Assembly: GCA_035582835.1 (NCBI GenBank)
Contig: JAYKAV010000666.1
Coordinates: forward strand, 522,421-586,420
Length of the DNA stretch: 64,000 nucleotides
Source of the DNA: Phoebastria nigripes
Lineage: Eukaryota > Chordata > Aves > Procellariiformes > Diomedeidae
Reading direction: 5' to 3'
The notes beneath the pieces were generated by a model. That model was given only the letters and a program-made list of their open reading frames with translations, was not told the origin of the DNA and made no database searches. Position 1 is the stretch's first letter. Every line of letters begins with the position of its first letter. Shown one piece after another: positions 1 through 13,500 of this stretch. The translations under genes and the position numbers were made by a program.

Positions 1-2182
1 CAGTTGTTTTGCCAAGAACAGGTTGCCTAAACAAACTCTTCTGCTGAAATCCATTACTTCCAAATTAGATTTGGGTTTTTTGCATCCATTACTAAAAATG
101 TAACTTAGCATTCAAAGGCACTGTTACATCTGCTTCTCCAAAATCCACTTTAAGATAAAGCCACATAAGGTTCCATTCTTAAGGCAGTAAAAGATTTTTC
201 ATGAAAAAGAAGCCAAACCTCTAGCAGACTACATTAAAAAGCATATATAGGTTTCTTGGCCAGTGGTCTACAATTAGCTACCACCATGCGGACTAGCTGT
301 ATTCTGCTGCCTTTCACTGTAATGTTCGATAGCAGTACACAACAGCAAGATCACTGTATTCTAACGTGAATTACCACAAACAACCCAAACTATAAACACT
401 CATTTGAAGAATAAACTCATTTTTGCTTTTGTTAGGCACCATATACTTAATTCTCATTAAAATGTTAATAATCACTACCCTGTGCACCATCATAAAACAA
501 CTGCTATAAAATTTGATTAAATAATAATTTTGATCAAGTATCAAGTAATTTGTTACTATCTTTTTAAACAGACAATATTCTGCAGTCCTAAAGTACTTCT
601 TCAATATGTAATATCTGTGTGTAAGTTCCATTCATTTTACAGAGTTTACTGCTTGCTAAATTTAGGGTTCAGTCCTGTCAGACACTTCATTAAAGTCTCT
701 CAAACATCTTCCTTGTTGGGGTACAAGCTGGACACAAATTTATTGCTGTGGAGGGATACTGTGAATAATTACAGCTGTCCACATACATAGGTTCTTAATA
801 TATACATTATTTGCTAACAGCCCCCTTAAAGTAGTAAACAGCAGTTTTTCTATACTAGTACATCAGTTGGAGAAATTTTTTTTTCAGCTGGATTATTAAT
901 ACCACATTCTTACTAAGAGGGCTGTCAGCATATTAGCATCACTTGTATTTTAGCAGTTAATAATCCAAGCTAAAACTTGGGTCATAAAAATAGCCCTATT
1001 TAGAATCGGCATTTTTTCCTCCGGTGTACATGGTAAGGCAAACAATACAGAGAAGAACAGAGAGCACTCAATAAACACTAGGGAAGAACTCAAAGCAAAT
1101 GCTATCCAGAAAGAACAGAGGTCAGACAAAATTCGGTAGTAGGGCGGAGGGGGACATGTTATTTGAGGTTTAGTAAGCAATTAGTGATTATGGTCAATAG
1201 CTGCAAGGTTTTTTGGTCCCAAGTTGGGTTCATAGAAACTGTAAGTATATAAAACTTCATTAAATTGGAAAGATCTAATCCTCCCCATGCATGTAATACA
1301 GCTGTGCTAAATTATGTTTTTGTGGATGTGTTGCAATATATGGAGAACAGTTTTCAAAACCTTTTTTATTGTTCTGAATGGCACCATTTTAAATCTAGCT
1401 TTCTAAAAGCTGGTGCAGAAGTCTATAATACATACTCCTTTGTTTCTTAGATTAAACTTTTTATGGAGAGGAAATTGTCTTAGTTTCTTCTTTTTGGTAA
1501 ATGAGTAAATTAATAATGCAGATAATATGAAAAAGTAATTTAGTGTGAAATAAAGCTGTAGAATTGTTGAGACAGAAGGAGAAGGAACCATGGAGGTTTA
1601 TACAATACAATATTAATTCATTTTTTTTAAATAAAATTACGGTGGCACAGATTTGACTTTATTGTTAAGGCTTTTTCACAGACTTAGTTTAAAAAGCAGC
1701 AAGGCCAGTCTACATGTCTGAAGTATGTATGCAAGTCCTAGAAAGATAACTTTTCCCTCCATCTTTGTGTTTTGAGCTATGGAACTACACTTCTCAAATT
1801 ACAACAACAGTGAAATATGGAGCTTCCCTTTTCTACCATTTTGCATAGGCAAGAATCAAATTAAGGATGGAATGTATATCCATGCAGTGGGGCGGGGGGG
1901 GGGGGGGGGGGGGGGGTGTGTATGTGGTTTTATCAGGTTTGGATTTGCTTGCAAAATAATTCATTCAGTTTTCAGAGGCAGTGACTGCTCGAAGAGTGCT
2001 GCTCAAAACAAGTCCTCCCTCAAAAAAAACCCCACCATTGTTGAATTACCCTTTTACAGCAAGCATTGAAGCCTTCCTTTACATTTGCTTTGGCCAGACA
2101 GTTAAGGAGGCAAGTTTTAATACCTAACACCCAGGCATTAAAAATGTATTAATGCAACTATTTTTAGATACTATAAATATAC
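1..2182 (-). other. IMMP1L: IMMP1L intron downstream of coding exon 4 (partial)
   Basis: AT-rich sequence runs from the donor at 2182 to the window edge. It was searched on the - strand for the C-terminal IWPLSDFGF-type coding segment without success. It contains a 23-base G run (1894-1916) and otherwise nothing I can assign. Short open frames here show no family resemblance. Confidence 0.7.
1894..1916. repeat. 23-base G run
   Basis: Homopolymer preceded by ggggc and followed by tgtgtatgtgg. Length is likely uncertain in the assembly. Confidence 0.9.
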
Positions 2183-2293
2183 CTTAAAACAAATGCGTCC
2201 TCTTATCAGTCCGTAAGGAACAGGCCCATAGCACCTGGAATCTGTAGAATTCCTGAGATTATCACCTTCTAACCAAACATGTCCTTTAGGCAC
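2183..2293 (-). CDS. IMMP1L: IMMP1L fourth coding exon (GDN/STDSR box)
   Basis: On the - strand, CTTAATCATAG precedes 2293 and the exon opens [20 protein letters not shown], ending LIRGRICFK. It is 111 nt (37 codons, residues 108-144), phase 0 at both ends, with donor GTATAT from 2182. This is the C-terminal conserved box of S26 peptidases, in which GDN and the SxDSR segment shape the active site. It falls within a stretch that otherwise has no long open frame, so it is easily missed by length-based ORF calling. The downstream terminal exon is not in the window. Confidence 0.94.
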
Positions 2294-3959
2294 CTATGAT
2301 TAAGCAAGATTGAAATGTAAAAAGAAAATAGAATAGAATGGTATTAAGCATAGTTTGCCTTACAATATATTTTCTGATTTCTGTGTTCTGTATTTCATGA
2401 CTGTATAAAGAACTAATTTTTTACTGAATCTAGTAAGACACAGTGCCAGATTTGGAGGGATGAGAAGGAGTGCTCCAAAGTATCTCTTCTATCATGTGCT
2501 CAAAAAACAATGGTTTGCAACAAAAAATCCAAAATGAAGATGTAAGAGGTTAGACCAATGTGACAGGGTCATTAATTTAATAGACTTCAAAAGAGGTCAT
2601 TAGGATGTTGACTGAAAATCTGCCCTCCTGTCGCAGTAACAGCATGAACAGGGCAGCCACACACTCATCAACATCCTGGGGCCAGCACCAAGGCTAGACC
2701 TGTTAGTAGATTCATGATGAACTAACTGGTAATTGATTGTGACATCAATTACGAATAATCTCATCATTTTATCGGAGTAGGCTTGTCAAAGTTCTAATTA
2801 AGATCACAGTTCATTCTATGTGCAGGCAGAATCCACAACACATTATATTGCAATAATGATGATCACAAAACAGCAAATCCCTTTTTATAATTTGAAAATT
2901 AATGATGGTGACCTTACACTATATGACAAAGACCTTTCATTGCCTATATATATTATGCATTAACTATATTACATACCATAGATTCATGGCATTCACTGAC
3001 TGACTCAATGACAAAATGAGAAACAGCAACACAGCTGTATTACTTACCTAAATAAAGAGTATAAAGCTTTCATATATGAAAAAGTTGCTACTGTAAGTCT
3101 TAAACTAAGATTTCCCCTTGGAATATAAAACACTATTTTGATATGTTTTTTTAAAAACATTTCAGCTATAAGTAACCTCTTAAAAGTTACCAAATAAAAT
3201 ACTTAATAATTATTTTTCTAATGTTTTTGTTTCTAAAATTCTAAACCAGGCTGAAAATTTAAAAGTAGCAACATATTCTCGATCTAGATAATATTTAACG
3301 TGGACTTTAAGTTAACATACATTTTTCCAAAACAAAATATGTACTTGAAACATTACTATGCCCACAATTCAGAGGAAAAAAAAATACAGAAACAAAATAA
3401 AAAAAAACCATTTCAAATGAAACTCAGAGTCTGAGCAGTATAAACATTAATGTTTTAGAAATAAGCCACATGGACTCGTAAATACAATAGTCTACATATA
3501 CAGAATTCAAGGATAACAGACGAAACAAAATAAAATACCACTCTAGTAGTAAAGTCTGGATGTAAACCATTAAGAATAAAACCAGGTCCCCCAGATAAAC
3601 ATTTGAGGAAAACGCAATTGAAGTGTACTTATAGGTATCTGGCCAGGTAACACTTACTGGGAACCTTGTCTTTAAATAAGCCGTTTAGGCTCTTGCTTAG
3701 TCATGCTCCCGCCTGCCTGTTACCAGACTAGGATCTGAGGATAGCACGCTACCCGAGAGTCCCTTTGTTGAGCTGTGGCAAATGTATAAGCTACGAATTA
3801 AGAACCAATAGTTTGTCTCTGACAGTGGCAAAAAGAGATACTTGTCATGGAAAGCATATGTGAGCCTGTCCATCTTCTCCCAACCACCCCCCGGTATTTC
3901 TCTGGTATCCAGGATAGGTGCTTTAGGCATGTCAGAGGGCACACATCCCTGCCTCATCA

Positions 3960-4200
3960 TTTTAGAATCTGTATGTGGAGCTGTAGACCAGCAATACGTC
4001 TAAACCTTTTTGAAACCTACTGATACTGTCTCCTTCCACAGTCTCCTGTATAAAGGAGTGCCGCCTTGTTTTAAACTGATCTGCTAGTTCTATCGAGGTC
4101 CTTTACTTCTTGTTCTCCCAGTCCTTCAATACAGGAATTCCATATTCAGCTTGTCTGCCACCTTTGTTATTTTGTAGACTTATCAGATTGCTGGTATGTG
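3960..4200 (-). mobile_element. CR1 LINE 3' fragment, diverged
   Basis: Reads as the complement of an older CR1 3' end. Blocks resembling the consensus are gtctccttccacagtctcct, the ccttgttttaaactgatctg stretch followed by ctagttc, and attttgtagacttatcag. Many substitutions indicate an older subfamily than the copy at 36.7 kb. Edges are uncertain. Confidence 0.6.
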
Positions 4201-5398
4201 CATGGAAGAGCTTTCTCTGGGAAGGCCATTTGGTTTCAGCTAGATGACTTTGGCCCTCCTCCTACCCAAGCAACTTTGCAAACAAAATAACCAACCAGAA
4301 GTCAATTTAAAATAAATAAATTAAAAAAGAAGAATCTATCCAGAGTCAAATGACCTGTGTAGAATATACATCTCATCACATGTGGACAGGTGTTTTTGAT
4401 AGGTCTTCATTTGAGAACGTACTGACATGCCTATTTTTCTCAAAAATTCTGTGGTATACAGCCCATTTAGAATGTCCAGCAGCAATTGTTAGGTTAGTTC
4501 AATATTCATCTTCACTTACTCACAGTGCACCCACCTAAAGCATTCACTGTGTCCACATCTGACACAAGTGTGTTTTTCAGGTGCATATTACGACGCCAAG
4601 CAGCGTTCTGACCTTCCTGGTGCAAACTCTCCTGTCCAGCATCTAACAGAACTACAAATCATACATCAAGCTATTGTCATTTTGAAAGACAATCTCAGCA
4701 AATATACAAAAAGGAGAAGCATGAATTACTATGAAAGGAAGTTTTTAATGAAATAAAAAAAGCAAACCCACATCTACATTTCACATTTCTGAAAAAGCAT
4801 CACCTCTTGCAAAGTGCTACTGTTTCACACGCAGGACGCTACCAGCTCCCCTTCTACTTTACTGGTTCCCGTGCTTTCTCACTTTCCCCAATTCATAGGC
4901 AGAACATGAATCTCATCTGTTACCATGTGAAATAAGGACTCACTCATAACACAGGTATATCCAAACACTTCCAGACCTTCCCATCTTTCTTCCATGCTCC
5001 AAGAGTATAAAAAATAAAGTGCTTTTGCCACCTGTGGCACATCACTTACTACTTCTAATACTACTAATAATTACTTGTCTAGACAAGATGTTCATAGTTT
5101 GCATTCCAGAAAGAACATTTGCAATAAAGTATATTCCTATATCCTGAAATTCACCACTTATGGTAACTTTTGTAGTTCGCCATGGAAGGTATGAGATGAC
5201 CCTATACCTCTAAATTTGTTGTTAAGAGTACTGTCACAATGTATGATTCATCTAGAGATAATACAATGTAATGCCTTTGTATGGTGCCTGTCCATCATCT
5301 AGGCACTTCACTACAACCTAGAATTAAGACAAGCAATAAAAACCACATGAATTACATGAAAATGTAAAACCAAATACCAGTGACAGGTCATAATCATT

Positions 5399-5402
<4 letters not shown>

Positions 5403-5439
<37 letters not shown>

Positions 5440-5440
5440 N

Positions 5441-5498
<58 letters not shown>
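5403..5498. repeat. 96-base A run with an N at 5440
   Basis: An essentially pure A homopolymer. No polyadenylation signal lies 10-30 bp upstream (the nearest AATAAA is about 65 bp away) and no gene-like sequence precedes it, so a retrogene tail is not supported. Its length is probably unreliable in the assembly. Confidence 0.9.
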
Positions 5499-5501
<3 letters not shown>

Positions 5502-5514
5502 TTGTTTACACCCC

Positions 5515-5656
5515 TTTGAATTAAAGGCTAAAGCCAGAATCCTTCCAGGGTTTATGCACCAAGCTATTTCTAGACCAGATCACTGATTTTAGTGGGATTA
5601 CTCACATTGATTAAAGTCAACTTTGAGTATCAACCCTTTGCAGAATCAGGACCCAA
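5515..5656 (+). repeat. Ancient amniote interspersed repeat (degraded)
   Basis: Contains gattttagtgggattactca followed by a stretch ending gcagaatcaggaccc, resembling an old repeat family common in reptile and bird genomes (motif like 'CATTGACTTCAATGGGA ... GCAGGATCAGGCCC'). Family name not assigned. Confidence 0.4.
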
Positions 5657-6828
5657 TCTGAAACGCCTCAAAGCTATGCAAGCACAGTAGCTGGGAATAA
5701 GATACATTTTTAACCAAAGAAAAAAAATAACTATGGAAAACTTGTATTTGTAGTAAGAATATATTCATTACACACCAATAGGCTGCTACTGCCAAAAAAC
5801 CCAAGGCAATGGGAAAGCCACTTACTTGACAATTCACAAGGTTACATTTTGGTATCTACAGGCCATGGACCTCTTAGACAAAATTAATTGTATCCAAGAA
5901 GTACAACTGAAATCACAGTTACCATTACTACACACAGCAAGATTGTGCATACAATAATGTTTTTTGAAAAAAATATTGACCAAGAGTGCCAAAAGCATTT
6001 AACTTAGGCTGGGCAGCATTTCAGTTCTCCCTTACACATAGGCCAGAACGAAGATGCGAAACTCTCACAAGCCCAACAACAGAATTCTCACATAACTAAC
6101 TTGTGGTCACAGGCAAAACCAGCAATTCCACAGCAGCGCAGGTTCATGCGAAAACACGTTGTCTCCGATCGTCTGCAGACTACTCTCTTTGCCTCAGCAA
6201 CCCTTGTGCCTCTGGTTTTGTGCAGATTATCTGAGGATTTATTTCCAAGGAACAGCAGTTCTCAGGCAGAACCGGTTATCTGAGGTGCAGCTTATATGCA
6301 TGAGAATACAGGACACTGATCAGACACATGACTCTCTCCCCTTCTCCCTTCCAAGGCTCTGAGGGCTGCAGTACAGGAGCAGATAGACCAGAAGAGCAAG
6401 ATTATCATTTAGAACAACAGCTTGTAGCAGTAGCTTATTCTGTTTCAGCTCAGATAAATAAGCATCTTTCACTGCAACAAACTGGATAAATTTGCAGGGC
6501 TGCTGTCGTTTACTTAGTGGTATAGTTAAAGTGGCAAAACTGAAGTACAGGTCAGGTATTTGACGCATACTTACTAGCATAAAACATTATTTTACATAAA
6601 TGGGCAAGGGCCGGGGGTGGATCAACAAAGAATTATGTTCTTTTGGTCTTTTTACACGATGCCAAACTTTGAGTAATCTCACTAACTTCAAAACCAAGAG
6701 ATGAGATGACTGCGCGCTAGTATGCACGTTAACCGGCATACTAGAAAACGAATATACTGCAAATGAGATTAACAGATTAAACTACCTGCCTCAAATATAC
6801 CCCCAAACCCAACTAAATGATAATAGGC

Positions 6829-6906
6829 TTTTGTGGTTTGGGTTGTTTTTTTTTGTTTTGGTGGGGGTTTTTTTTGTTTGTGATTTTGGGGGACTTTGGG
6901 GGTGGT
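6829..6906. repeat. G/T-rich low-complexity tract
   Basis: An almost pure G and T strand with several GGG-GGGGG runs separated by T-rich spacers, for example gtgggggtttttttttgt and ttttgggggactttgggggt. Confidence 0.8.
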
Positions 6907-9314
6907 ACTAAAGATGAAGAAACAGGGATTTTTAATAAATAAGCAGAGAATTACAAACATGAATCTCTTGCAGTCTCTCCTTTTGGAATTCCAAGTAGTC
7001 TGTGTTTGTCAAAGAACATCAGCATGTACAATCAGCTGGGAGTAGATGAAGTTTGAACTTTCATAAGGTCACAGGTATTCACATCACCTCCAGCAATATC
7101 AAAGTTTCAAACTTAAGAAGAACTTTAAATCATTCCCATCTTTTCTTTTCAGTTCAGAGGCTTCCTTCTTGAGCTATGATAAGAACTAATCTCAGTGCTG
7201 GACAAAAGAATAAAGTCTGCAAATTCTCATCTATCCCTACTAAGGTCTATTTAAGTGCCTCCTACTTTGGTACAAGCAACAAATGTAATTGCTTCATGGC
7301 CTGCGGGTGTTCATTTAACAAAAGAAGCTTTTGTGAATAAACCACAGGTGTTACCTTTCTTGATTAAAGTGAAATATGATGAAAGAATCTACAATATCAA
7401 ATGACAAATTTACTAAATACTGATTAAATTGCCTTATTTAAGTAAATTGCATCTAGTTAGGATAAAATATACACCACAGAAATGCGGGAGTTTGTTTTAT
7501 CATTCTATACTTAAAGTCTCACATAACTATTCCTTAATCCTTTATTTATTAATTCAGAACCAAGAGAGTGAATAATGCTTAACAGATACTCTTTTTTAAT
7601 GATCCAGTTGCTCTAGGCACCATTTCTGTAGGCTTATCATAAATGTTGTTCATATTAAGGTTGCCGTCTATATAAAACATTAATTAGCTCAATATTTACA
7701 AAATCAGCATAAGCATTTACATTTCCTTTTTTGTGCTGGAAAAAGTTATGAAATGGTAGCAACCACACTGGAACTTTAACAGTACAGCAGATCTTAAATC
7801 AACATCATCTAAGTATCACTAAAAGGCTGAATTACCTGGAATTTAATACTACTTAAAAGAATTTAACAGAATGAATTTACCTTAAATTCATAGGTGCTTC
7901 CAAACAGTCTAGCATTTTCCTTTTACTTATTGAACAGTTTAAGCTGCTTATGAATAAGACATAACGTACGTGGCCCAGTTTGTTTAAATACACATATTAA
8001 AAAGAATACATTATGACCTTGGTCCAGATTATGATGAGAAAAGATGACAATGAAATACTAACAGGTTTTTATACAGAAATTAAATTCACTATGATGAAAT
8101 ATTTATATTATGAATTCATTCTCTATATTAAGTCATTGGTTGTTTTAATAGAAAATTTATAAAAAGGTAAGATACGAAGACTTGTCTGTCTTTAAGTTTT
8201 GAAATTAATTATTAACCAATATTAAAATCACATAACCTTCAATGGTAGCAATGTTAACTCATATACTACAAGGAAACTAAGGTATATTAACTTAGATTTG
8301 AATTTGTAAGACATTTTTCTCTATCGTGCAAGCATACCAGTTGAGCATTGTTCTTTAAATAAAAATTTGGGGAAGCTGTTACAGTAATCTGTCAAAGCAT
8401 TCATTGGTTATTTGAATGTTTGTTTTTTAACCATTGTTGCTCCTTCTAAACTTTGTGTAATGCACAAATAGCTGCTGCTGTTCCTGAGCTTGCTTACTTG
8501 GAACTTAAAAGGTTTGATCACTGCACTCACTGCTTTATGGGAAAGGTCACAGAATTTTCACATCAGAAATATCTATGCCAGTCAAATGACAAAAAGATAT
8601 GCTTTCTCTCAGTGTCACTTTTTGGCTGTTGCAAAAGTTTCCAACTGTGTTAAATAATAATTCAAACACTTGCATGCATTGTTTACTTTACTTCTGTAAA
8701 TATTCTCATTTAATATTCAGATCTAGAGCATGTTGTTAAACATGCTGATCTGAATCAGCCTGAAAAGCTATATATCCAATTTTAAAAATCTCTAGCTGCA
8801 ACCCTGAATTTAAATTATTAGCCATCATTCCCTTTTCTAAAACTATTATCAGTTAAAATTAAAACTAACAAAATTAATGGAATAAAAACTATGAGCAAAT
8901 ATTACTGTCATGAAGAATAATGCACAGATTTTGCACACACTTTTTACAACCTCTCTCTTTGCATTAAAACAATGGTTCTCTTTTCAAAACAAAATTGCTT
9001 TGCTTTAAATAGTGAAAAATTATCTAAGCTTTTTAATCCACTACAGTTTTGAAATTTTCCTATTTTATAGATGTTCATAGGCCAAAACTTTCAAAACCAA
9101 ATATCCTAGCTACATTTAGGAACTCCTGAAAAAAAATTCAGAATATTTCTGTGATTCATCAGTCCAGACTATTATTAGCTTTCTTGATTTATAGAAGATC
9201 AGTATTTTGGAAGAAAATATTGATTACAAATCCAGCAAAGATTACTTAGCAGTTTGCATAGACTTTTCTCACAGCAATCATTAAGAAGGATTTGATTCTT
9301 TTCTTCTCCAGAAA

Positions 9315-9412
9315 ACAGATGATGTAACAGGGTCACCCTAAAGTATAGGTTTGAGAACAAAACACCTATGGGTTCAAACCCCAACTGGCACTTACTGGTT
9401 AAAACACAAAAC
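9315..9412 (+). mobile_element. MIR SINE fragment
   Basis: The central part reads gggttcaaaccccaactggc then acttactgg, close to the MIR segment running from the polIII B-box into the core (gggttcgaatcccggctctgccacttac...). The upstream piece also fits loosely. It sits in an IMMP1L intron. Confidence 0.55.
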
Positions 9413-9811
9413 CCATTACCATCACTGGTATGCCCTGGACAAAGGCATACCTGTACAGAGCGATCTAGCTAATAAGCCTGGTAGCAACAATGGCCGATAA
9501 ATACTCTGAGCAGGGTTAAGGAATCTTAAAAGTATCATCTGCCAGCTGTATCAGGAGTGACCTGAATCTCTGCTCATCAATCTAAGGCCTCAGCTCTGCA
9601 TGATCTCATCATTTAAGACAGTTGGAAGGCCTTAGCTAGTACATATAGAGGAGGAAAAAAAAAAGAAATAGGTCCTTCATTCAGATGTGAAGCTGGTACA
9701 GGCAGACTAAAATTTGTGCTCAAAATCTTCAGTGAGTCTTTGAGTAGTTGGTTTCGTCATCCTGAGCAGCTTCCTAGAAGTTATTACTTAACTTGGAGCA
9801 GAGGAGTAACA

Positions 9812-9850
9812 GAATCATAAAATCTTGAAGGTTCAAACTGATCTGACCAG
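9812..9850 (-). mobile_element. Possible CR1 3' tip
   Basis: acagaatcataaaatcttga followed by aggttc resembles the terminal CR1 motif in antisense, but the match fades after about 25 bp. It could be a severely truncated insertion or chance. Confidence 0.35.
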
Positions 9851-10101
9851 TACAGCCAAGACTGTATTCCACAGAGGAAAAGCATCTAGTGCTATAAATT
9901 CAGAAATGAGTGATCTTGAAACAACTTTCCCTCAAATCAACGAGGAGATTTCTTTACGGTTTTCCTTCAGGAATGAATTGGCTGAACGGAAGAACCAGGG
10001 CAACGTGTCAGAGCCTGGGCAGTGCTCTCCTCCACCCCGGTGTAGCTGGCCTGCACTCAAGACCAGCTGATATGGTGCAGCTGTCTCGTCTTGGTTCAGA
10101 C

Positions 10102-10229
10102 TGTGGGGAAGAAAGAGCTGTTTGAGAAAGAGCTGCAAGAGACCTTGGTGGGAGCTTATTCAGGAGCTGCCTTTAAGCTGAGCCTCTCGCTGCTGCGCAT
10201 GTCTGGCCACCCACCTCCCTGACCCCACA
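10102..10229. repeat. 128-bp GC-rich element with 7-8 bp terminal inverted repeats
   Basis: Bounded by TGTGGGG (10102-10108) and CCCCACA (10223-10229), flanked on both sides by the trinucleotide gac. It is markedly more GC-rich than the surrounding intron. The TG...CA ends and GC content could fit a small non-autonomous transposon or a short LTR-like piece, but no family is recognised and a chance inverted repeat cannot be excluded. Confidence 0.3.
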
Positions 10230-10512
10230 GACATGAGGATAAGCTATGGTGAATGGTACCAGTGCTGTTGTGTCAAGTCATGCCACTCGTATGTTCTTGA
10301 AATATCAAAACTAAAACTGTAAAGGTAAAAAGACCAATCCACTTGAGCAGAAGAAACCCTGGAAATATTGGGAAGTAGATTGATAAAATTCTTTTGTTTC
10401 TTTTCCCTTGAATAATTTAGTTTTGACAAATTAGAGTTTTGATTTAAAATTACTTCTCAGCAAATTCAACATTAGCTCTAGTCATGAACTCTCTGTACTG
10501 GGATATAGAGGG

Positions 10513-10546
10513 ATCTGCAAACTGAACAAATCTGCAAACTAAACAA
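10513..10546. repeat. 17-bp tandem duplication
   Basis: atctgcaaactgaacaa is followed directly by atctgcaaactaaacaa (one mismatch). Confidence 0.85.
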
Positions 10547-13500
10547 ATACACCAAATCAGTTCTCCTTTCCCACCAGACATTTAGCATACCTGCTGCTTA
10601 ACATTATGGCATAACTTTCTCTCAAGCCTCTAGAACGCTAGAGCTAAGGAGAAGAAGAAANAGTAAGATATTTCCTTTCTCCTGACTGGCAACTATTAAA
10701 ACTTAGATCACTGAAATACTAAACCATGAGTGTAAACTAGCTATTAAGATACTAAGGACAAAGGAAAAAGAACTAGTGTTTTGAGAACTTTATTTTTAAT
10801 TGCTAGTTAGGATATTTTAAAGAGACTATCCAATGGTATTGAGCGCTCTGAAATACCAAACCACTTTTCAGTGTCTTACGTTGTGCATCCAAAATCTGTA
10901 GTACCGTCTAGTGATTAAGATATTGTGTTGTTTACATTAACATTACGTTATTCTTAGTACCCACATAATATTCTTACTGCATTTGACAAGGACTGTTTAA
11001 GAGTTAATAGCGCTGCGTAAGACCACTTCTCTGATCTGCAAACACAGCAAGATGCATTATCTTCGGAATTATGTTAGCTCTAGAGTTAACCACAGGATGA
11101 AGAGATGCCATCTCCGCAATGAACCTCATTTTAGCACAAGGTAAACATACTTCCCCCACATCAGCTAGTCTCACAGCATTAGTGGTGCGTTGTGATTGAT
11201 TACCAGGAGAGTGTTGCNGAGATATGGATTTGTATCTCCGCTTTTTATCACTATGACTTGCAAAAGGCAGTTCCTTATTTACAGACTCTAGCTGTATTAA
11301 GTGACATTATTAGGTACTACTTTTGTTTAAGTGACACAAAGGCTTAGCATATTGGTGGTTTATGACATACAAGCTGTTTTAATCTGATGACTTACCCCTC
11401 ACTTTTTCAATTTGTAAATAGGAGCTGCAGCACAAGAACATATGGTACTAAAGAAATTAAAGCTAAAGTAAATGGCATTAAAACAAATTCAAATATAACA
11501 ATAGGATACTCAATCTGAATTATAAACCTGGATCTGTATTAAGACTTTTAAAAGCAGGAAATAAAAACCTAAATATGAAAATTAACCTTTCAGGTGTTTT
11601 TTTTTAAGACCATTTCAGGGGTTTACCGTGATTGAGTAATTTCCTTATTAACCCTCATTACTTAGATCTTATAGTTAAATGAATAGATCAGTAAAGATAT
11701 TTTTTAATAATTGAAACTAGGTCTGAATACCACATTACTAAAAATTAGTTGTTTACCTTTTTAACTTTTGGGTTCATACCACATTGTTTCTGATACAGTA
11801 ATATGTTATGCGTTCTTAAATGTTTATTACAGTAAATACACTTGCTTATATCTACAAACACCATCATTGAGCACAAAACTAAAAGAGCGCCCAGCAAAAC
11901 TGCCAGTCTAATGTTCATATTCCATACCAAATATCAATAAAAAGGCAATGAAAAGAAAAATTACATTTTCCTAACTTTGTAATACTATAGCAGCTTACTC
12001 AAAAAAGGAATTTCATTATACTTTTCATGTAAATAGGAAGATTTCTCTCATTATTATTCTGCAGATAGGCTCCAACCTCTAGCATATGAAGCATCATGTA
12101 CCATAAAGGGTCCAAAGTAAAGACGTTCCTTGTGTACTTAAAATTTAATTTAAGCACATGCTTAATTTATACCAATCAGTTTGATACGTAGGATTAGTTC
12201 CATCAGCTTGTAATCCGATGACTCCATCAAAGACAGTTTTTTGGTACAGCCTTACACTTAGTGCACTCTGACAAAAATAATTTTTCTCATACGATGTATT
12301 ACTTCAGCTAAGTATAGTAGCAAAAGTATTTTTATACCACTATAAAGACTTTCACATAACTGCCACCACTATGCTGCATTTCTGCTTAACTGAAGTATCT
12401 CTTTTCAGAACAACTTATTCAACTTCTATATCATTTTTTTATTTTTAATTTTTATTATAGCTTGGAAGGTTGGTTTGTTGTGGGTTTTTTTGTTTTGTTT
12501 TTAAATCTACAGGTATCTACTTGGTTGTTTGCAGCAATAAAGCATCTCATCTGTGTAATTTTACAGAGAGCAAATTGTAAACAGAGTTCTTCATTCTTCT
12601 ATCTATATATATAAGCGTCCCGAGAAGTATATCCATGAATGAAACAGGATTGGAAGCAGGATCCGATTTTAGCAGTCTCTTAGGCTTCTGAGTAAGAATC
12701 GTGTATGATAGTGCTTCTAAGCACAGAAATCCCTAGCTTAAAATCTGTAAAATATGCCAACGCTAACATTGACACAGTCAATGCAGACTAAGCACAATTC
12801 CTACTAACATGACTACAAGGGTTCTCCTTCAGGGGCAACAAGAGAAGCAGCTGCTTAGAAGTGGTTTCGCTCTGAGCTGTGGTTAAGTGTGTTGTACTGC
12901 CATTATTCTGACATCTCCACTAACTGGCTAACTCATAATACCTAACCATTAGTTGGCAAACACCAGCAAAGAATGAAGCAGAAGTTCAAACTACCTGATT
13001 TGATAATATTTCTGGCATCTGATACTTTGTATTTACTCTACTGTAATAAGTTTGCAAACATGACAGTAACTATTCACTATCACTCCCCAAAACAGGGGAC
13101 AAGTTAGCCAAGGAAAGCTGAGCAGTTCCCTGTGATAAAAACAAACAATCCTCTGACCTTACACACTTTGGAGTCACTGCATTCAAGTATCACTCAGATT
13201 TCTCATTTTAAAAAAAGCAGTTAGTAGCCTAATACAAACAACAAAACTCACAACAATTTCTAGGCTTTGCTCACTTAAAGAGTACCTGCAGTTGTTACCT
13301 TTCTCTGGCAGCCAGACTCCCCAGGCAGCACTTCTGGCCGTTTGGGATCCTAGCCGAGGCCTTTCTTTGGTTTCAACAATCTTTTTTTCAAAAACCCAAC
13401 TCAGGTTAATTCTTCTCAAAGAAGTATCAACAAAACAAATAGCCAGTTCTCTGTACATCTGCTGCTGCTATTTGCTTTGAAGAATTTTGTGTTTGAATTA

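Noticed and set aside
5000..5498. Processed pseudogene ending in the 96-base A run
   Set aside because: No polyadenylation signal at the right distance and no protein-like sequence upstream.
9370..9382. gggttcaaacccc as the T arm of a tRNA gene
   Set aside because: No cloverleaf can be built around it; the flanks match the MIR SINE core, which derives from a tRNA.
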